Shown here piece by piece: positions 45,007 through 53,891 of a stretch of DNA of 64,000 nucleotides. The stretch's first letter is position 1. Each line of letters begins with the position of its first letter. The notes under the pieces are model-generated. The model did not search any database. It was not told the origin of the DNA and worked only from the letters and a program-made list of their open reading frames with translations. This DNA is from Bradyrhizobium erythrophlei (GTDB taxonomy: Bacteria > Pseudomonadota > Alphaproteobacteria > Rhizobiales > Xanthobacteraceae): contig NZ_LT670817.1 of NCBI RefSeq assembly GCF_900129425.1, positions 7,902,001 to 7,966,000 of the forward strand, given 5' to 3'. Made by a program: the position numbers and the translations under genes.

Positions 45007-45319
45007 GGGTGTGCCTTTCCGCTTTCGGGCGGGATTGGACGAATGATCCCGGTGCGAAAAGACCCGCACACGGCCCGCAGCGCCTTTGGACTTTCGTCTT
45101 GGACGTGTCACTGCCACCGGGATTCAAATTTGAAAACGCGTGCTTACCGATTTGGGTTTTCGGCCCAGGCGCGCAGAATGCGCTCATTTCGCCCGTGTCA
45201 ACTAAGCCATTGATATTATTGGTGAAAACTGAGAGTTTTCAATCTCTACAAATCACGAAACAAGCCCGTTTCCAATTGGTTGGGATCGCAGAAAACCCTA
45301 CAAAATTATTTTCGAGCAG
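45007..45319. other. Intergenic stretch, AT-richer than its surroundings
   Basis: About 310 bases between the hypothetical gene and the recombinase remnant. GTGAAAACTGAGAGTTTTCA near 45220 includes GAAAACTGAGAGTTTTC, a seven-base dyad. No gene recognised. Confidence 0.4.
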
Positions 45320-45683
45320 ATGGCGCCGCCGGCCGCTCCCCGCCACACCGTCGCCGCATACGGGAACAGCCAGGCGCTGCGAGACAAGGGCGTCGACCTC
45401 TTCCTCCATCAGCAGGGCATGGACACGTCGACCACCGCCGGCCGCGCCATGTTTCAGATGCTCGGCGTCTTTGCCGAGTTCGAACGGGGGATCATTCGGG
45501 AAAGAGTCAACTCCGGGCTAGCGCGGGCCAGGGACAAAGGGACGGTGCTCGGCCGCCCGCGTACGGCACCGGCTGTTGAGAAGCGCATGAGGCCTCCACG
45601 CGAAGGGCGCTGGCATGCTCAAGATTGGTCGCACGTTGGGAATCGGCACAAGCGTAGTGCAGCGCGTCGTTCGGGAGATGTGA
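45320..45683 (+). pseudogene. Serine recombinase (resolvase/invertase) remnant, truncated and frameshifted
   Basis: The frame from 45320 carries the middle of a resolvase catalytic domain: LRDKGVDLFLHQQGMDTSTT then AGRAMFQMLGVFAEFERGII and RERVNSGLARARDKG, plus the linker LGRPR. The N-terminal half with the catalytic Ser is missing. After about 45580 the helix-turn-helix continues in another frame (GMLKIGRTLGIGTSVVQRVV, stop at 45681). Thus both a 5' deletion and an indel have occurred. Confidence 0.75.
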
Positions 45684-46023
45684 CCGCGGGGACAAATCGA
45701 CGCATGAATCGGAGTTGTAGCGCCGATAACGCGCCACAGCTCACGCAAGCGTTTGAATTGATTGCATTGCTTGCGCCTATCCTAGGCTACCGACGGAAGC
45801 GCACGGCTTGCGCGGCGTGTCGGCGCCACTATAGGCGGTGCTCGGTGCAGCTGGTCGCGCGAGCTGAGTGGCGCGCGGACCAGTGCCCAGGAAAGGAATT
45901 TCCGTCGCGCGCGGGCACCGCCCCAGCCAGGTCGCCCCCCGGCTACCCCCCGCGCGCTCAGGGAGAATCCTCCGTAAGCCGCCTCCGCTAGTGCACGATT
46001 TTTTGAGATTCAGGGTCACCACG
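45684..46023. other. No gene seen
   Basis: A GC-rich 340-base stretch with only weak frames. No repeat or RNA gene was recognised. Confidence 0.4.
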
Positions 46024-46566
46024 ATGGATCCCCAATTCTACGACCGGATGTGGGACACGGCACACGAAGCCTGGCGCTCGGCGAAACTGCCGCGCTCGCT
46101 CGCCCGCAAGCACCCGATAGTCGCCGATTGGCTGGCCGACGACGCCCGCGGAGGCGATCCCGCGATCAACCCGCTCCACTTCCTCCACCGACCGCACTTG
46201 CGACACCCAGCTAGATTGCGCCGGCTCCGCATCTTCAACACGCTTCTATTGACGCTCGAGCGAGAAGGCTTCGGCATGGCTCTCGACCGCGATCGAGATG
46301 ACAGCAACGTCGCGGTCGGTCACCGAGGACACCGCGCCACGCTTTCGATTTCCGCAGAGATGACGGGGCCGATCCGGGCGACGTCACCCACCCGGACGAA
46401 CCTCACCGGGTGCCTGATTTGCCAGCTTGAGGCGAAACTTCCCGGCGGCATCGAAAGACGCTGGGCCGATGAGGTGGACGCCGCACTGGAAACGCGGATC
46501 CCGAACATCCTGGCCAGCTTCGCGGTGTGGGTCGAACACCAAAACCGCCAAGCGCCACATCGTTGA
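46024..46566 (+). CDS. Hypothetical protein of plasmid/island type
   Basis: Predicted 180-residue cytoplasmic protein. KLPRSLARKHPIVADWLADD near the start, LRRLRIFNTLLLTLEREGFG in the middle and a late helix (ALETRIPNILASFAVWVEHQ) recall a longer family of rhizobial plasmid proteins with R/K-HPSVADWLA and a middle helix. If so, this copy is shorter and may be a worn relative. Not otherwise recognised. The ATG at 46024 is the first in frame after a stop. Confidence 0.5.
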   Translation: MDPQFYDRMWDTAHEAWRSAKLPRSLARKHPIVADWLADDARGGDPAINPLHFLHRPHLRHPARLRRLRIFNTLLLTLEREGFGMALDRDRDDSNVAVGHRGHRATLSISAEMTGPIRATSPTRTNLTGCLICQLEAKLPGGIERRWADEVDAALETRIPNILASFAVWVEHQNRQAPHR

Positions 46567-46683
46567 GGCGCGCGAACAACCCTGCCTCGAAAGTATTTCG
46601 TCACTTTGGCCGAGCAACGCGAGACAAAGCCTCGCGTTCAGGTCATCTTCGGGATCAGCTACAACCACAGCAGGGGTGCAGAA

Positions 46684-47139
46684 ATGAACCGGGATTTCAG
46701 CAACAAAGACGCCATGTTCCACTTGCGATACGGCCTAGGCTGCGCTCTTGAAGGGACTTTCGCGATTTGGCTTTTGATCCACGCCGAAAGCTACCACCCC
46801 CTTGGAGTTTGGATCGCCTACTTCCTACTGGCCGTGACTACCGTGTGCCTGGTGACCGGTTTCATTTGGTACTTTTGTTGGGCATACGAGCGAAATGCGA
46901 CGCTCTGGTACCTGGCCGGTGTCGCCTCATTGATTGGCGCCGCTTGCGCCGCACTAGACAGATTGTTCGCATTCGGATTTCAAGGTTGGGACGTCGCCCT
47001 ATCCTTCGGCATTCTATATTTCGCTGCTGGGTATGGCATCTGGCGTCTGGTGCGATCCGCCGTCGTTCGAAGTTTCAACGTCCTGCTGCTGGCCGTATCG
47101 GAAGTTGGATCAGCATGGCGTGGCGAGTTGCGCCGCTGA
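46684..47139 (+). CDS. Four-helix membrane protein, unknown function
   Basis: Predicted 151-residue inner-membrane protein with four hydrophobic helices (about 15-33, 38-60, 68-88, 98-115) and a cytoplasmic-type end (LRRSAV-like Arg residues, then GSAWRGELRR). Trp and Cys are frequent. The ATG at 46684 is preceded by AGGGGTGCAGAA. Codon use is less GC-biased than in the core part. It lies upstream of the larger orphan membrane protein, 335 bases away. Confidence 0.6.
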   Translation: MNRDFSNKDAMFHLRYGLGCALEGTFAIWLLIHAESYHPLGVWIAYFLLAVTTVCLVTGFIWYFCWAYERNATLWYLAGVASLIGAACAALDRLFAFGFQGWDVALSFGILYFAAGYGIWRLVRSAVVRSFNVLLLAVSEVGSAWRGELRR

Positions 47140-47473
47140 CCGATAATTTTTGCCGATGAGCGAGCGGCGGCCCTCACTTGGTCTATGGCTACCTGGCGAT
47201 GTCGACTCGTCGGGTTGAAGTCTGATTTGCCCCGATGAGCGGATATTATTCGAGAGCCCTGGCATGTCTGAAAACTGCCAGTTGCGGAAACCGGTGCACG
47301 CCCACCGCCGAGACCGCCCTACGCAGCGCCGCAGCCAATGTTGCGAAACGAAAAACTCCCATAGGATGTGAGGTGTTTCACACACGCGATCCCGTTTTAG
47401 TTTTATCGTGTGCTTCGAGATCCACATAGAGCGGCCTGTTTCGAACTATCTCACTCAAGAGGGAGTTTCGGAA
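47140..47473. other. Intergenic region before the large membrane protein
   Basis: About 330 bases with only weak frames. The ribosome site GAGGGAG for the next gene is at 47459-47465. A promoter is expected but none is plainly visible. Confidence 0.4.
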
Positions 47474-49144
47474 ATGTTGTGCATCGTCTTGGGAATCATC
47501 GCTGCCGTTTTCGTTCCAACCCAAGCCCTCACGGATCAAGGCAGTGGCGCCTTGCCCGAAATACTTCCCTCGTTGGCGCACTGGACGATCACTTTGCTGG
47601 GCCTGGTCGTGGCAGGCCGATTGGCCTGGCAAGCGTTCGGCCGCGCCGTCACCATTGCCGAAGTCCCGACGTTTCCGAGATACATGACGAGCCGGCAGCA
47701 ATACCGGTTGGGAAGTTTCGCCTTTGTCCTATTCTCGTGTGGCTTCTTCCTTCTTCTTGTTCATGAGAACCGAGACGTCATCGCCTTGGCTCCGCTGCTT
47801 CCGGCAATTCCCGAAAGCGTCCTACAGGCAGCCAAAGACCAGTCCGCGCCCTATTTGGTCGTCATCGCCGCAATGGGTGCCGTCTATTTGTACCTCCTTA
47901 CGAAAGAGGCTCAGTGGAACGTCCTCCTGATGATGCGGGACGCGATCCAGAGTTGGATCAGCGTTCCCCAACTTGCCAAGCAAATCATAGCGCAAATCCG
48001 TTTTGCGCTCCGCATACCGCAGGATGCGCTTCCAAAAGTAATCGCGAACTCGCCGGAAGTGGTAGAGCAAGACTTCCGCAAGGACTCCAATACGCCGGAT
48101 CGGATGTGGGCAGAAATCTGCTACATGAAGTGGTGGCTGACGCAAGGCCACGACGCTGGAGATGACGCAACCTTCTTCACTGAGGAAAGCTTCGGCTTCG
48201 AGAAGCTTATGGATGAGTTTCAGCAGGCGTCGCTGACAATGAGTCAATGGAAATCCGGTGCACCGGCTGGCCTCGCAGCATCACAAATCACTCAATCCAT
48301 CAGGGACCTTTTCAGCCGGTTTGCCCGGCTCGTTGCGTGCTACTTGATCTACCGTAATGGCTCCAGAGCGGACCTGCGCAATGAGGCCGGCAAGTTTGGA
48401 ATCGAAGTTGACGCTCCAATCTATGATAATCCCATGCGGTACTGGATTGTGTATATCGTCGTGCTAATCGGCTCTGTCTATATCGGCGTGATCGTCTCGG
48501 CGGTTGCCTACGACGTGCTTCAGGGCAAGGGTCTCGTTCTGGCACAGGATCCCAATCGCTCGCTGGCGTGGGTCATGTATTCTCTTTGCAACTATGGGTT
48601 GGCGATCGTTGTAGTCCTTCTGCTTCGATTTGCAGTTAGTTCATTGACAGGCGATTCAATTCCGTCGCACCTCACCACCTATTGTTGGACATTCCTGGTA
48701 GCAGTGGTCGTGGGCCCGTGTGGCCTGACGGTGGCCGTCCACTATTTCGGACAGGGTGATTTGCAGCAAATGCCTTTTGTAAGTCTCTACTACCGTATGC
48801 TGCGGTGGGGTTTGGGACCTGCGCTCGTCACAGTTTATATCTCTTACTATCTCGACAGACAGAGTTGTTCTGATTTGCCGGACATCGACAGTTCCGTTGG
48901 AACGGTAGCATGGCGACTGTTGAATTGCTTCGGCTTCGCGGCAACGTCACTGTTTTTGCTTCTTCCACCCTTGCTGTCGTTGACTGCCCCAGCGGGCGCC
49001 ACCTGGGAAACAAGCAAACTGCGCTTCATTGCTGCCGGCACAACGTTCTGCGTGGCATTCGGACTGGCCCTCGCGGCACAGTTCGCGCTCAAAAAGGAGC
49101 CGCGCGCTACGGCGCTCGAGCGAGCTAAGCCTTCTTTCAGCTAG
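47474..49144 (+). CDS. Orphan multi-pass membrane protein of 556 residues
   Basis: Not recognised. It starts MLCIVLGIIAAVFVPTQALT with GAGGGAG upstream. Hydrophobic helices are seen near 1-20, 35-55, 75-95 and 120-140. A soluble domain of about 170 residues follows (ALPKVIANSPEVVEQDFRKD; DRMWAEICYMKWWLTQGHD). At least five more helices run from about 325 to 545. The central soluble part with Trp-rich WAEICYMKWWL is its most distinctive feature. The ending (KKEPRATALERAKPSFS) is charged. GC is lower than in neighbouring core genes, which suits acquired DNA. No transporter or channel signature seen. Confidence 0.65.
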   Translation: MLCIVLGIIAAVFVPTQALTDQGSGALPEILPSLAHWTITLLGLVVAGRLAWQAFGRAVTIAEVPTFPRYMTSRQQYRLGSFAFVLFSCGFFLLLVHENRDVIALAPLLPAIPESVLQAAKDQSAPYLVVIAAMGAVYLYLLTKEAQWNVLLMMRDAIQSWISVPQLAKQIIAQIRFALRIPQDALPKVIANSPEVVEQDFRKDSNTPDRMWAEICYMKWWLTQGHDAGDDATFFTEESFGFEKLMDEFQQASLTMSQWKSGAPAGLAASQITQSIRDLFSRFARLVACYLIYRNGSRADLRNEAGKFGIEVDAPIYDNPMRYWIVYIVVLIGSVYIGVIVSAVAYDVLQGKGLVLAQDPNRSLAWVMYSLCNYGLAIVVVLLLRFAVSSLTGDSIPSHLTTYCWTFLVAVVVGPCGLTVAVHYFGQGDLQQMPFVSLYYRMLRWGLGPALVTVYISYYLDRQSCSDLPDIDSSVGTVAWRLLNCFGFAATSLFLLLPPLLSLTAPAGATWETSKLRFIAAGTTFCVAFGLALAAQFALKKEPRATALERAKPSFS

Positions 49145-49193
49145 CTAATGTCCGCTTCGGGGCGCTGTCCGACAGCGGCAGCGGTCCGCATCG

Positions 49194-49689
49194 GTGACCT
49201 CTGCGACCGGCATTTTCGTCGGCATGTACGTGTCGCACCCGAAAGTTCCTGTCGGGACCACGATCGACTCCATCGTTGGTACCGCCATTCACATGACAGC
49301 GAACGCGACCGCGACCGTTTCATCCGCTGCGCGCTTCTCGCCGGTGCTCGACGCGCAGACCTTGGGTCAGAAGGGTGGCGTCCTCAGTCGGGCGCTGACC
49401 TTGCTGCAACTGCCGACCGGCATCACGTCGTCCAACCTGGCGTCGATCGCGCTGAGTGTCGTTTTCGACGGTCAGCGACATCGTGCGGAACGCTGCTGGC
49501 ATAGGATCGTCCAACGCTGGCGGAGGCGTCAACGGACAGCTGACAGGGACATTGGGAACCATATCGGCTGTCAATTCTACAGGCACATTGGCAATCGGCG
49601 CCGTGCCGGTCACGTCCAACAACACAGGAGGGCAGCTGACGCCGAGTTTACAGCCAACGATCGTGATGAACTACGTTATCAAACGGTGA
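49194..49689 (+). pseudogene. Phage tail-fibre / collar-like remnant, frameshifted
   Basis: Frame 1 gives TSATGIFVGMYVSHPKVPVG then HMTANATATVSSAARFSPVL and QTLGQKGGVLSRALTLLQLP. From about 49456 a second frame gives SDIVRNAAGIGSSNAGGGVN then TSNNTGGQLTPSLQPTIVMN and YVIKR with a stop at 49687. The GT-rich repeats and the ending QPTIVMNYVI are typical of phage tail-fibre C termini. One indel near 49450 joins the two. The 5' end before 49194 is unclear. Confidence 0.6.
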
Positions 49690-49746
49690 ACGCACCATCC
49701 CCTGCGCTAAAATAAATGATCGCAGCAACCAAAGGCGTATTTCGAC

Positions 49747-50211
49747 ATGGCTGGCTTTTTCACGCACAATGCTCCGGATTACGGCGAAGAGAATGAACTC
49801 TCCCCTCCGGGCACGCCCATCGCCGATGCTCTTCGCCGAGCCGCGCTCATCATGTCGAGAACGACCAAACATCTTTGGCAAGATCCGACCGGCACTCTTC
49901 TCCCCTGGACTGGCGCCGTAGGCGGACTCGCCAAAGAGATACCGGCGTATGTTTCGGACCTTCGTGACCGGGACCCCAACACACCCGGCAACAGCTATTT
50001 TTCCGCGTCCAACCCGCGTGCGCCCAATCCCGATCCTGATGCAAGCTTGTCCGGCCGCTATGTCGGGCCGAACGATATGCTCGCCCACAACACCGTGCCG
50101 GGCTACATCCCGCGGCAGGAAATGCAGAACCTTGTGCGGCAGGACCCCCTGGCGGGTTTGTTGGGGCCAATGCAACAGCAGCCAAGGCCGGTGACGCCGT
50201 ACGGAAACTGA
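49747..50211 (+). CDS. Hypothetical protein, possibly phage-related
   Basis: Predicted 154-residue soluble protein with many Pro, Asn and Asp and no membrane segment. It begins MAGFFTHNAPDYGEENELSP and ends LLGPMQQQPRPVTPYGN. A short hydrophobic patch (LLPWTGAVGGLAKEIP) lies near 52-67. It sits 57 bases after the tail-fibre remnant on the same strand, so it may belong to the same phage module. Not recognised. Confidence 0.5.
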   Translation: MAGFFTHNAPDYGEENELSPPGTPIADALRRAALIMSRTTKHLWQDPTGTLLPWTGAVGGLAKEIPAYVSDLRDRDPNTPGNSYFSASNPRAPNPDPDASLSGRYVGPNDMLAHNTVPGYIPRQEMQNLVRQDPLAGLLGPMQQQPRPVTPYGN

Positions 50212-50489
50212 ACGTAAGGCGACTGTCGCGCCTGCATGAGCGGCAATTTCCTTTTTCGAAGCGGTGACGCGCTGCCCTGCGCACGCTTGCTCGCGACGGC
50301 GGCGGCTGTAGGCCCCTCCACACTCGGGGAAGCCCACCGGTGCGTCTGGCCGCTGCGGCCTCCGAGATCGGCGCCAGCGCAGGGCTTGCCAGCAGTGGGC
50401 AGCCGCGGCGGGGTTAGGCCGGTCTCCTCACGAAACAATTCCGGGGCGCTGACGAAACCATTTTCTCGCCCTTGCGAAGCCGTCCGGAA

Positions 50490-50627
50490 ATGAACACCAG
50501 CTACCAATGGCTTTCGATCAAGCAACGGGGGTCGATCATGTGGGCATTCATCGTCAGCGCGTTTTATCGGCGGGCCTGCAGGCAATATCTGAACGCCATG
50601 CGAAGACAGCAGCACCGCTGGGCCTGA
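50490..50627 (+). CDS. Possible 45-residue protein
   Basis: MNTSYQWLSIKQRGSIMWAF then IVSAFYRRACRQYLNAMRRQ and QHRWA. One hydrophobic stretch is followed by an amphipathic basic helix. Uncertain; nothing supports it but frame and composition. The rest of 50212-50815 is without a recognised gene except the next entry. Confidence 0.3.
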   Translation: MNTSYQWLSIKQRGSIMWAFIVSAFYRRACRQYLNAMRRQQHRWA

Positions 50628-50699
50628 GATCCATTACCCGGACCGGGCCGTTTGCCCTCCGCCATCGGAACCGATCGTTACCTGCCGGGTTGTTTTCAA

Positions 50700-50789
50700 A
50701 TGACCAGTACTTTGAACGCAGCAATTTATGCATTCGGCGGCTTAATGTTGTTCGCCCTCGCGATCGGATTTTTCTGCTCGCCGGTTTGA
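50700..50789 (+). CDS. Possible 29-residue single-helix membrane peptide
   Basis: MTSTLNAAIYAFGGLMLFAL then AIGFFCSPV is one clean hydrophobic helix with a short polar start. Very short, but the composition is that of a real small membrane protein. No strong ribosome site. Confidence 0.3.
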   Translation: MTSTLNAAIYAFGGLMLFALAIGFFCSPV

Positions 50790-50815
50790 TTAGGCCAGAC
50801 CTGAGCCCGCGCCCT

Positions 50816-51109
50816 TTACTGTGCCGGCGTGGTGGGCTTCTTTGGTTGAGCGCGCGCGGCGCCCCCTCTGGCTTTACCGCCAGGGGCCTGACGATCGCGC
50901 GTGGCCGACAGCTCTTTCTTTAGCTTCAACTGTTCATCGGCCGTCATGGCAGGCTTCTCGGGCCTCGGCGGCACGTCTTCCGCGGCCGGATAACCGGTCG
51001 TTTTCGGATGCGCCAGTTCCTCAGCTCGCGTGCCGAGAGGTGCAAGCACGACGACGGATAGCAGTATCGCTGATGCGGCCAACGCTGTGAATCTTCCATC
51101 GTTCGACAT
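50816..51109 (-). CDS. Small exported Pro/Lys-rich protein
   Basis: Predicted 97-residue protein. The signal peptide (FTALAASAILLSVVVLAPLG, cut near TRAEE) is followed by a disordered mature part, rich in Pro, Lys and Ala (AEDVPPRPEKPAMTADEQLK; ARAQPKKPTTPAQ). From ATG at 51109. Function unknown. Confidence 0.55.
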   Translation of the reverse strand: MSNDGRFTALAASAILLSVVVLAPLGTRAEELAHPKTTGYPAAEDVPPRPEKPAMTADEQLKLKKELSATRDRQAPGGKARGGAARAQPKKPTTPAQ

Positions 51110-51344
51110 CGAAGATCCTATGCACTCGGGGACCGCCATTTGCGCGGGCCAGCATTGCTCGCAATTATGACCATAAGGGCTGGATGACGCGGGGCCGAAA
51201 CCCCGTGCCTTGGTCTATGTTTCCGCCTGAGCCCCCTCGCATGAGAACCGTTGCCGGTTGCACTTTCTGACCGATCGGCGCCGGCGCAGGGGTTGCCAGC
51301 CCAGCTTGACCTTGGCATCAGCTGGGCGGCCAGTAGAATTCCCC

Positions 51345-51485
51345 ATGAACGATTCGAGACTAGGAGACGAGCTTGGCGCCCTGCGATGGGACGTGGAAAG
51401 GCACCTCAACGATGAACTGGCGAGGGTTGGCATGCGCGTCACTTCAACTGCAGGTTTCCGGCCGACTCCTTGCCGCGGTCGCTGA
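51345..51485 (+). CDS. Possible 46-residue protein, convergent with csp
   Basis: MNDSRLGDELGALRWDVERH then LNDELARVGMRVTSTAGFRP and TPCRGR. The first 30 residues form an amphipathic acidic helix. It overlaps the 3' end of the cold-shock gene by 47 bases on the other strand, so it may be a fragment. Uncertain. Confidence 0.3.
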   Translation: MNDSRLGDELGALRWDVERHLNDELARVGMRVTSTAGFRPTPCRGR

Positions 51486-51642
51486 TGATGTCATAGGTGA
51501 TCTTGGCGCCATCCGGCAGGCCGTCCATGCCGGCTTTCTCGACGGCCGAGATATGGACGAACACGTCCTTGCCGCCGCCGTCCGGCGCGATGAAGCCGTA
51601 ACCTTTTTGTCCGTTAAACCACTTCACTGTCCCACTCGGCAT
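51439..51642 (-). CDS. Cold-shock domain protein (CspA family)
   Basis: A 67-residue single cold-shock domain. RNP1 is KGYGFIAPD, RNP2 is DVFVHISAV, and the start is MPSGTVKWFNGQ. It binds single-stranded RNA or DNA and loosens secondary structure. Length and motifs are complete. It is divergent from the XRE regulator, with 118 bases between starts. Confidence 0.95.
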   Translation of the reverse strand: MPSGTVKWFNGQKGYGFIAPDGGGKDVFVHISAVEKAGMDGLPDGAKITYDIISDRGKESAGNLQLK

Positions 51643-51760
51643 GCCGCACTCCCCTCCAAGAAAATTGACTGCCGGCAGAGTAGATCGAAGATTGCTTGCA
51701 TCGCAAGGACCTCCGTACTACGTGCTGTCTCCCCTCAACCTAGCCGAGGCCTCAGCGACA

Positions 51761-52099
51761 ATGAAGAAACTGCGTCCTCCGTCTCCCAGAAGCGCAAACT
51801 CGATCGATAAACATTTCGGCGATCAAATTCGCAACCGAAGGCAGGCGATAAGTATGACCCAGGATCACCTCGGACAGGAATTGGGCGTCAGCTTTCAACA
51901 AATTCAGAAATATGAGAGCGGCAAAAACCGCATAAGCGCTGCTCGGCTGTACGCAATATGCCATGTCCTCGGCGTGCCGATCGCGTCGATGTTCGAGGAC
52001 ATCCCGCGCAATGCGCCCAAACCGAAAAAGAACGGCCACACGGCCGCGCGTTCAAAGAAAAAAAAAGCCGCCGGTCTGACCACCGGCGGCGTCGCGTGA
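51761..52099 (+). CDS. XRE-family helix-turn-helix regulator
   Basis: Predicted 112-residue regulator. The HTH_3 domain (about 15-75) contains GDQIRNRRQAISMTQDHLGQ then ELGVSFQQIQKYESGKNRIS and VLGVPIASMF; this form is common in rhizobial quorum and phage-related regulators. The tail is basic (PKPKKNGHTAARSKKKKAAG). The ATG at 51761 starts just before the domain. It is 149 bases before the cyclase-like gene on the same strand and may control it. Confidence 0.85.
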   Translation: MKKLRPPSPRSANSIDKHFGDQIRNRRQAISMTQDHLGQELGVSFQQIQKYESGKNRISAARLYAICHVLGVPIASMFEDIPRNAPKPKKNGHTAARSKKKKAAGLTTGGVA

Positions 52100-52247
52100 G
52101 CCGCGGGAGAGCGGCCCGGGGCGCCCGCAGTAAGGTTGGACGGCGGCGCGCGGAATTCGGTTCGATCCTCAACGTGAATTCGTTCGAAACAAGATCAGTG
52201 CCAGCGAACCGGCATCGACATGGTGGCCAGGGGAGAGATGATTGGCA

Positions 52248-53024
52248 ATGCCGGTTGAAACTGACGAGGTCTACTCAGAGCGGTACGTTGTCTTCCTCGA
52301 CATACTGGGTTTTAGCGACATTGTCCGTCGGTCGATGACTTCGCCGGCTCAGGCAAAAGAGCTGATCGACATACTTGAGCACATCGCCAACGCAGGAAAG
52401 CAATTTGGGGACCAGAATGACTTGCAACAAGATGACTTTAGAGCCCAGTCATTTTCCGACTGCATCGTTTTGTCTGAGAACGTCAGTCCGGTTGGTTTGT
52501 TTCATCTATTAGCGTCAACGATGTTGTTGAGCTTTAACCTGCTTCAAAAGGGTATCTTCGCGCGAGGCGGGGTTGCGAAGGGAAAACTTCACCACTCGGA
52601 GAAGGTCGTTTTTGGCCCAGCCATGTTAGAGGCGTATCGCTTGGAGTCCACGATAGCGAGATATCCGCGAATTTTAGTCGATAGATCGGTACATCTCGAC
52701 TGTAAAAGTCCGGAATTTGTGGCTCTGCAAGGAACAGTCACCGCCTATCCTCAACTGAAGTTCGACCATGATGGCCCGCCATTTTTGGACGTTCTGTGCA
52801 TCGTTCGAAACGTAATGCTGACGCCAATGATTGAAAGTGAGGTCGCAGATTGCCGCAACGCCATCCAAACTGCGCTGGACGCTTCCGTATACGAACCCAA
52901 ACACTATGAAAAACTTCGTTGGCTTACAATTTACTGGAACAGCGTGGCCATGGAAAAAGGTGCGGCGGTGGTGGAATTTCCACAACTTGCAGACCTTGGC
53001 AACAAAGCTGACTCCAAGAACTGA
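52248..53024 (+). CDS. Class III nucleotidyl cyclase-like protein, orphan
   Basis: Predicted 258-residue cytoplasmic protein. Numbering here is from the TTG at 52242 (add 2 to the ATG form). YVVFLDILGFSDIVRRS matches strand 1 of class III cyclases, with metal Asp20. QSFSDCIVLSENVS supplies the second metal Asp73 in the hairpin. FARGGVAKGKL and VFGPAMLEAYRLES correspond to RxGxxxG and GxxVNxAxRLE, with Arg133 kept but the transition-state Asn replaced by Leu129. Catalysis is therefore uncertain. No other domain is attached. GGGGAGAG lies upstream of the ATG. Base composition is lower in GC than the core. Confidence 0.65.
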   Translation: MPVETDEVYSERYVVFLDILGFSDIVRRSMTSPAQAKELIDILEHIANAGKQFGDQNDLQQDDFRAQSFSDCIVLSENVSPVGLFHLLASTMLLSFNLLQKGIFARGGVAKGKLHHSEKVVFGPAMLEAYRLESTIARYPRILVDRSVHLDCKSPEFVALQGTVTAYPQLKFDHDGPPFLDVLCIVRNVMLTPMIESEVADCRNAIQTALDASVYEPKHYEKLRWLTIYWNSVAMEKGAAVVEFPQLADLGNKADSKN

Positions 53025-53031
53025 GCGCAAG

Positions 53032-53694
53032 ATGTGCAACCTCTACAGCATCACCACCAACCAGGCTGCGATCGTCGCGCTGTTCCGCGTCGTCAACCGC
53101 TACGTCGGCAATCTGCCACCGATGCCAGGCGTCTTTCCGGACTATCCAGCCCCGGTGGCGCGCAATGCCGCCGGCGAGCGCGAGTTGATCATGATGCGGT
53201 GGGGCATGCCGCCGCCGCCGAAGTTCGGCGGCCCGCCGGTCACCAACATCCGCAACACGTCTTCCCCGCACTGGCGCGGCTGGCTGAAGCCGGAAAACCC
53301 CTGCCTGGTGCCGGCAAACAGCTTCTCGGAATACGCACCAGAGGCGAATCCCGCGACCGGCAAGAAGGACGTCGTGTGGTTCGCGCTGGACGACGCCCGG
53401 CCCCTGTTCGCGTTCGCCGGGATCTGGACCGAATACCGCGGCGACCGCGGCACCAAATCGAAACCAATCCCCGGACCGCACAACGTTTACGGCTTCCTGA
53501 CGACGTCGCCGAACGCCATCGTCGAGCCGATCCACCCGAAGGCGATGCCCGTGATCTTGACGACCGACGAGGAGCGCGATGTTTGGATGCACGCGCCCTG
53601 GGATGAGGCAAAGGCGCAGCAGCGGCCGTTGCCGCACGACGCGCTGAAGATTGTCGCCCATGGCGCCGACAAGGAAGATCAGGCGGCGGCCTGA
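53032..53694 (+). CDS. SRAP domain protein (YedK/HMCES family)
   Basis: Predicted 220-residue protein that crosslinks to abasic sites in single-stranded DNA. Catalytic Cys2 is present (MCNLYSITTNQAA; Cys is exposed after Met removal). The family residues are also seen in VTNIRNTSSPHWRGWL (Asn), CLVPANSFSEYAP (Glu) and EPIHPKAMPVIL (His). Length is normal. The ATG at 53032 lies eight bases after the cyclase-like stop, so the two may be cotranscribed. Its GC-rich codons differ from those of the gene before it. Confidence 0.93.
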   Translation: MCNLYSITTNQAAIVALFRVVNRYVGNLPPMPGVFPDYPAPVARNAAGERELIMMRWGMPPPPKFGGPPVTNIRNTSSPHWRGWLKPENPCLVPANSFSEYAPEANPATGKKDVVWFALDDARPLFAFAGIWTEYRGDRGTKSKPIPGPHNVYGFLTTSPNAIVEPIHPKAMPVILTTDEERDVWMHAPWDEAKAQQRPLPHDALKIVAHGADKEDQAAA

Positions 53695-53891
53695 GCTTCA
53701 ACAGCAGCGGCCTTACATTTTTAGGGGTCGTCTGTGTTCAGCGGAATCGTTATCTGAACGACTGACCAGGGCACGTTCTCGCGCATCAAGCCAGGGGTGG
53801 AAAGGGCTCGCCAACTTTGGACTTTCCGCTTGCTAGCATTTCTACCTTAAGTCATTCTCTGCTTATGAGACAATCGAAGGGGGAGATTGAC

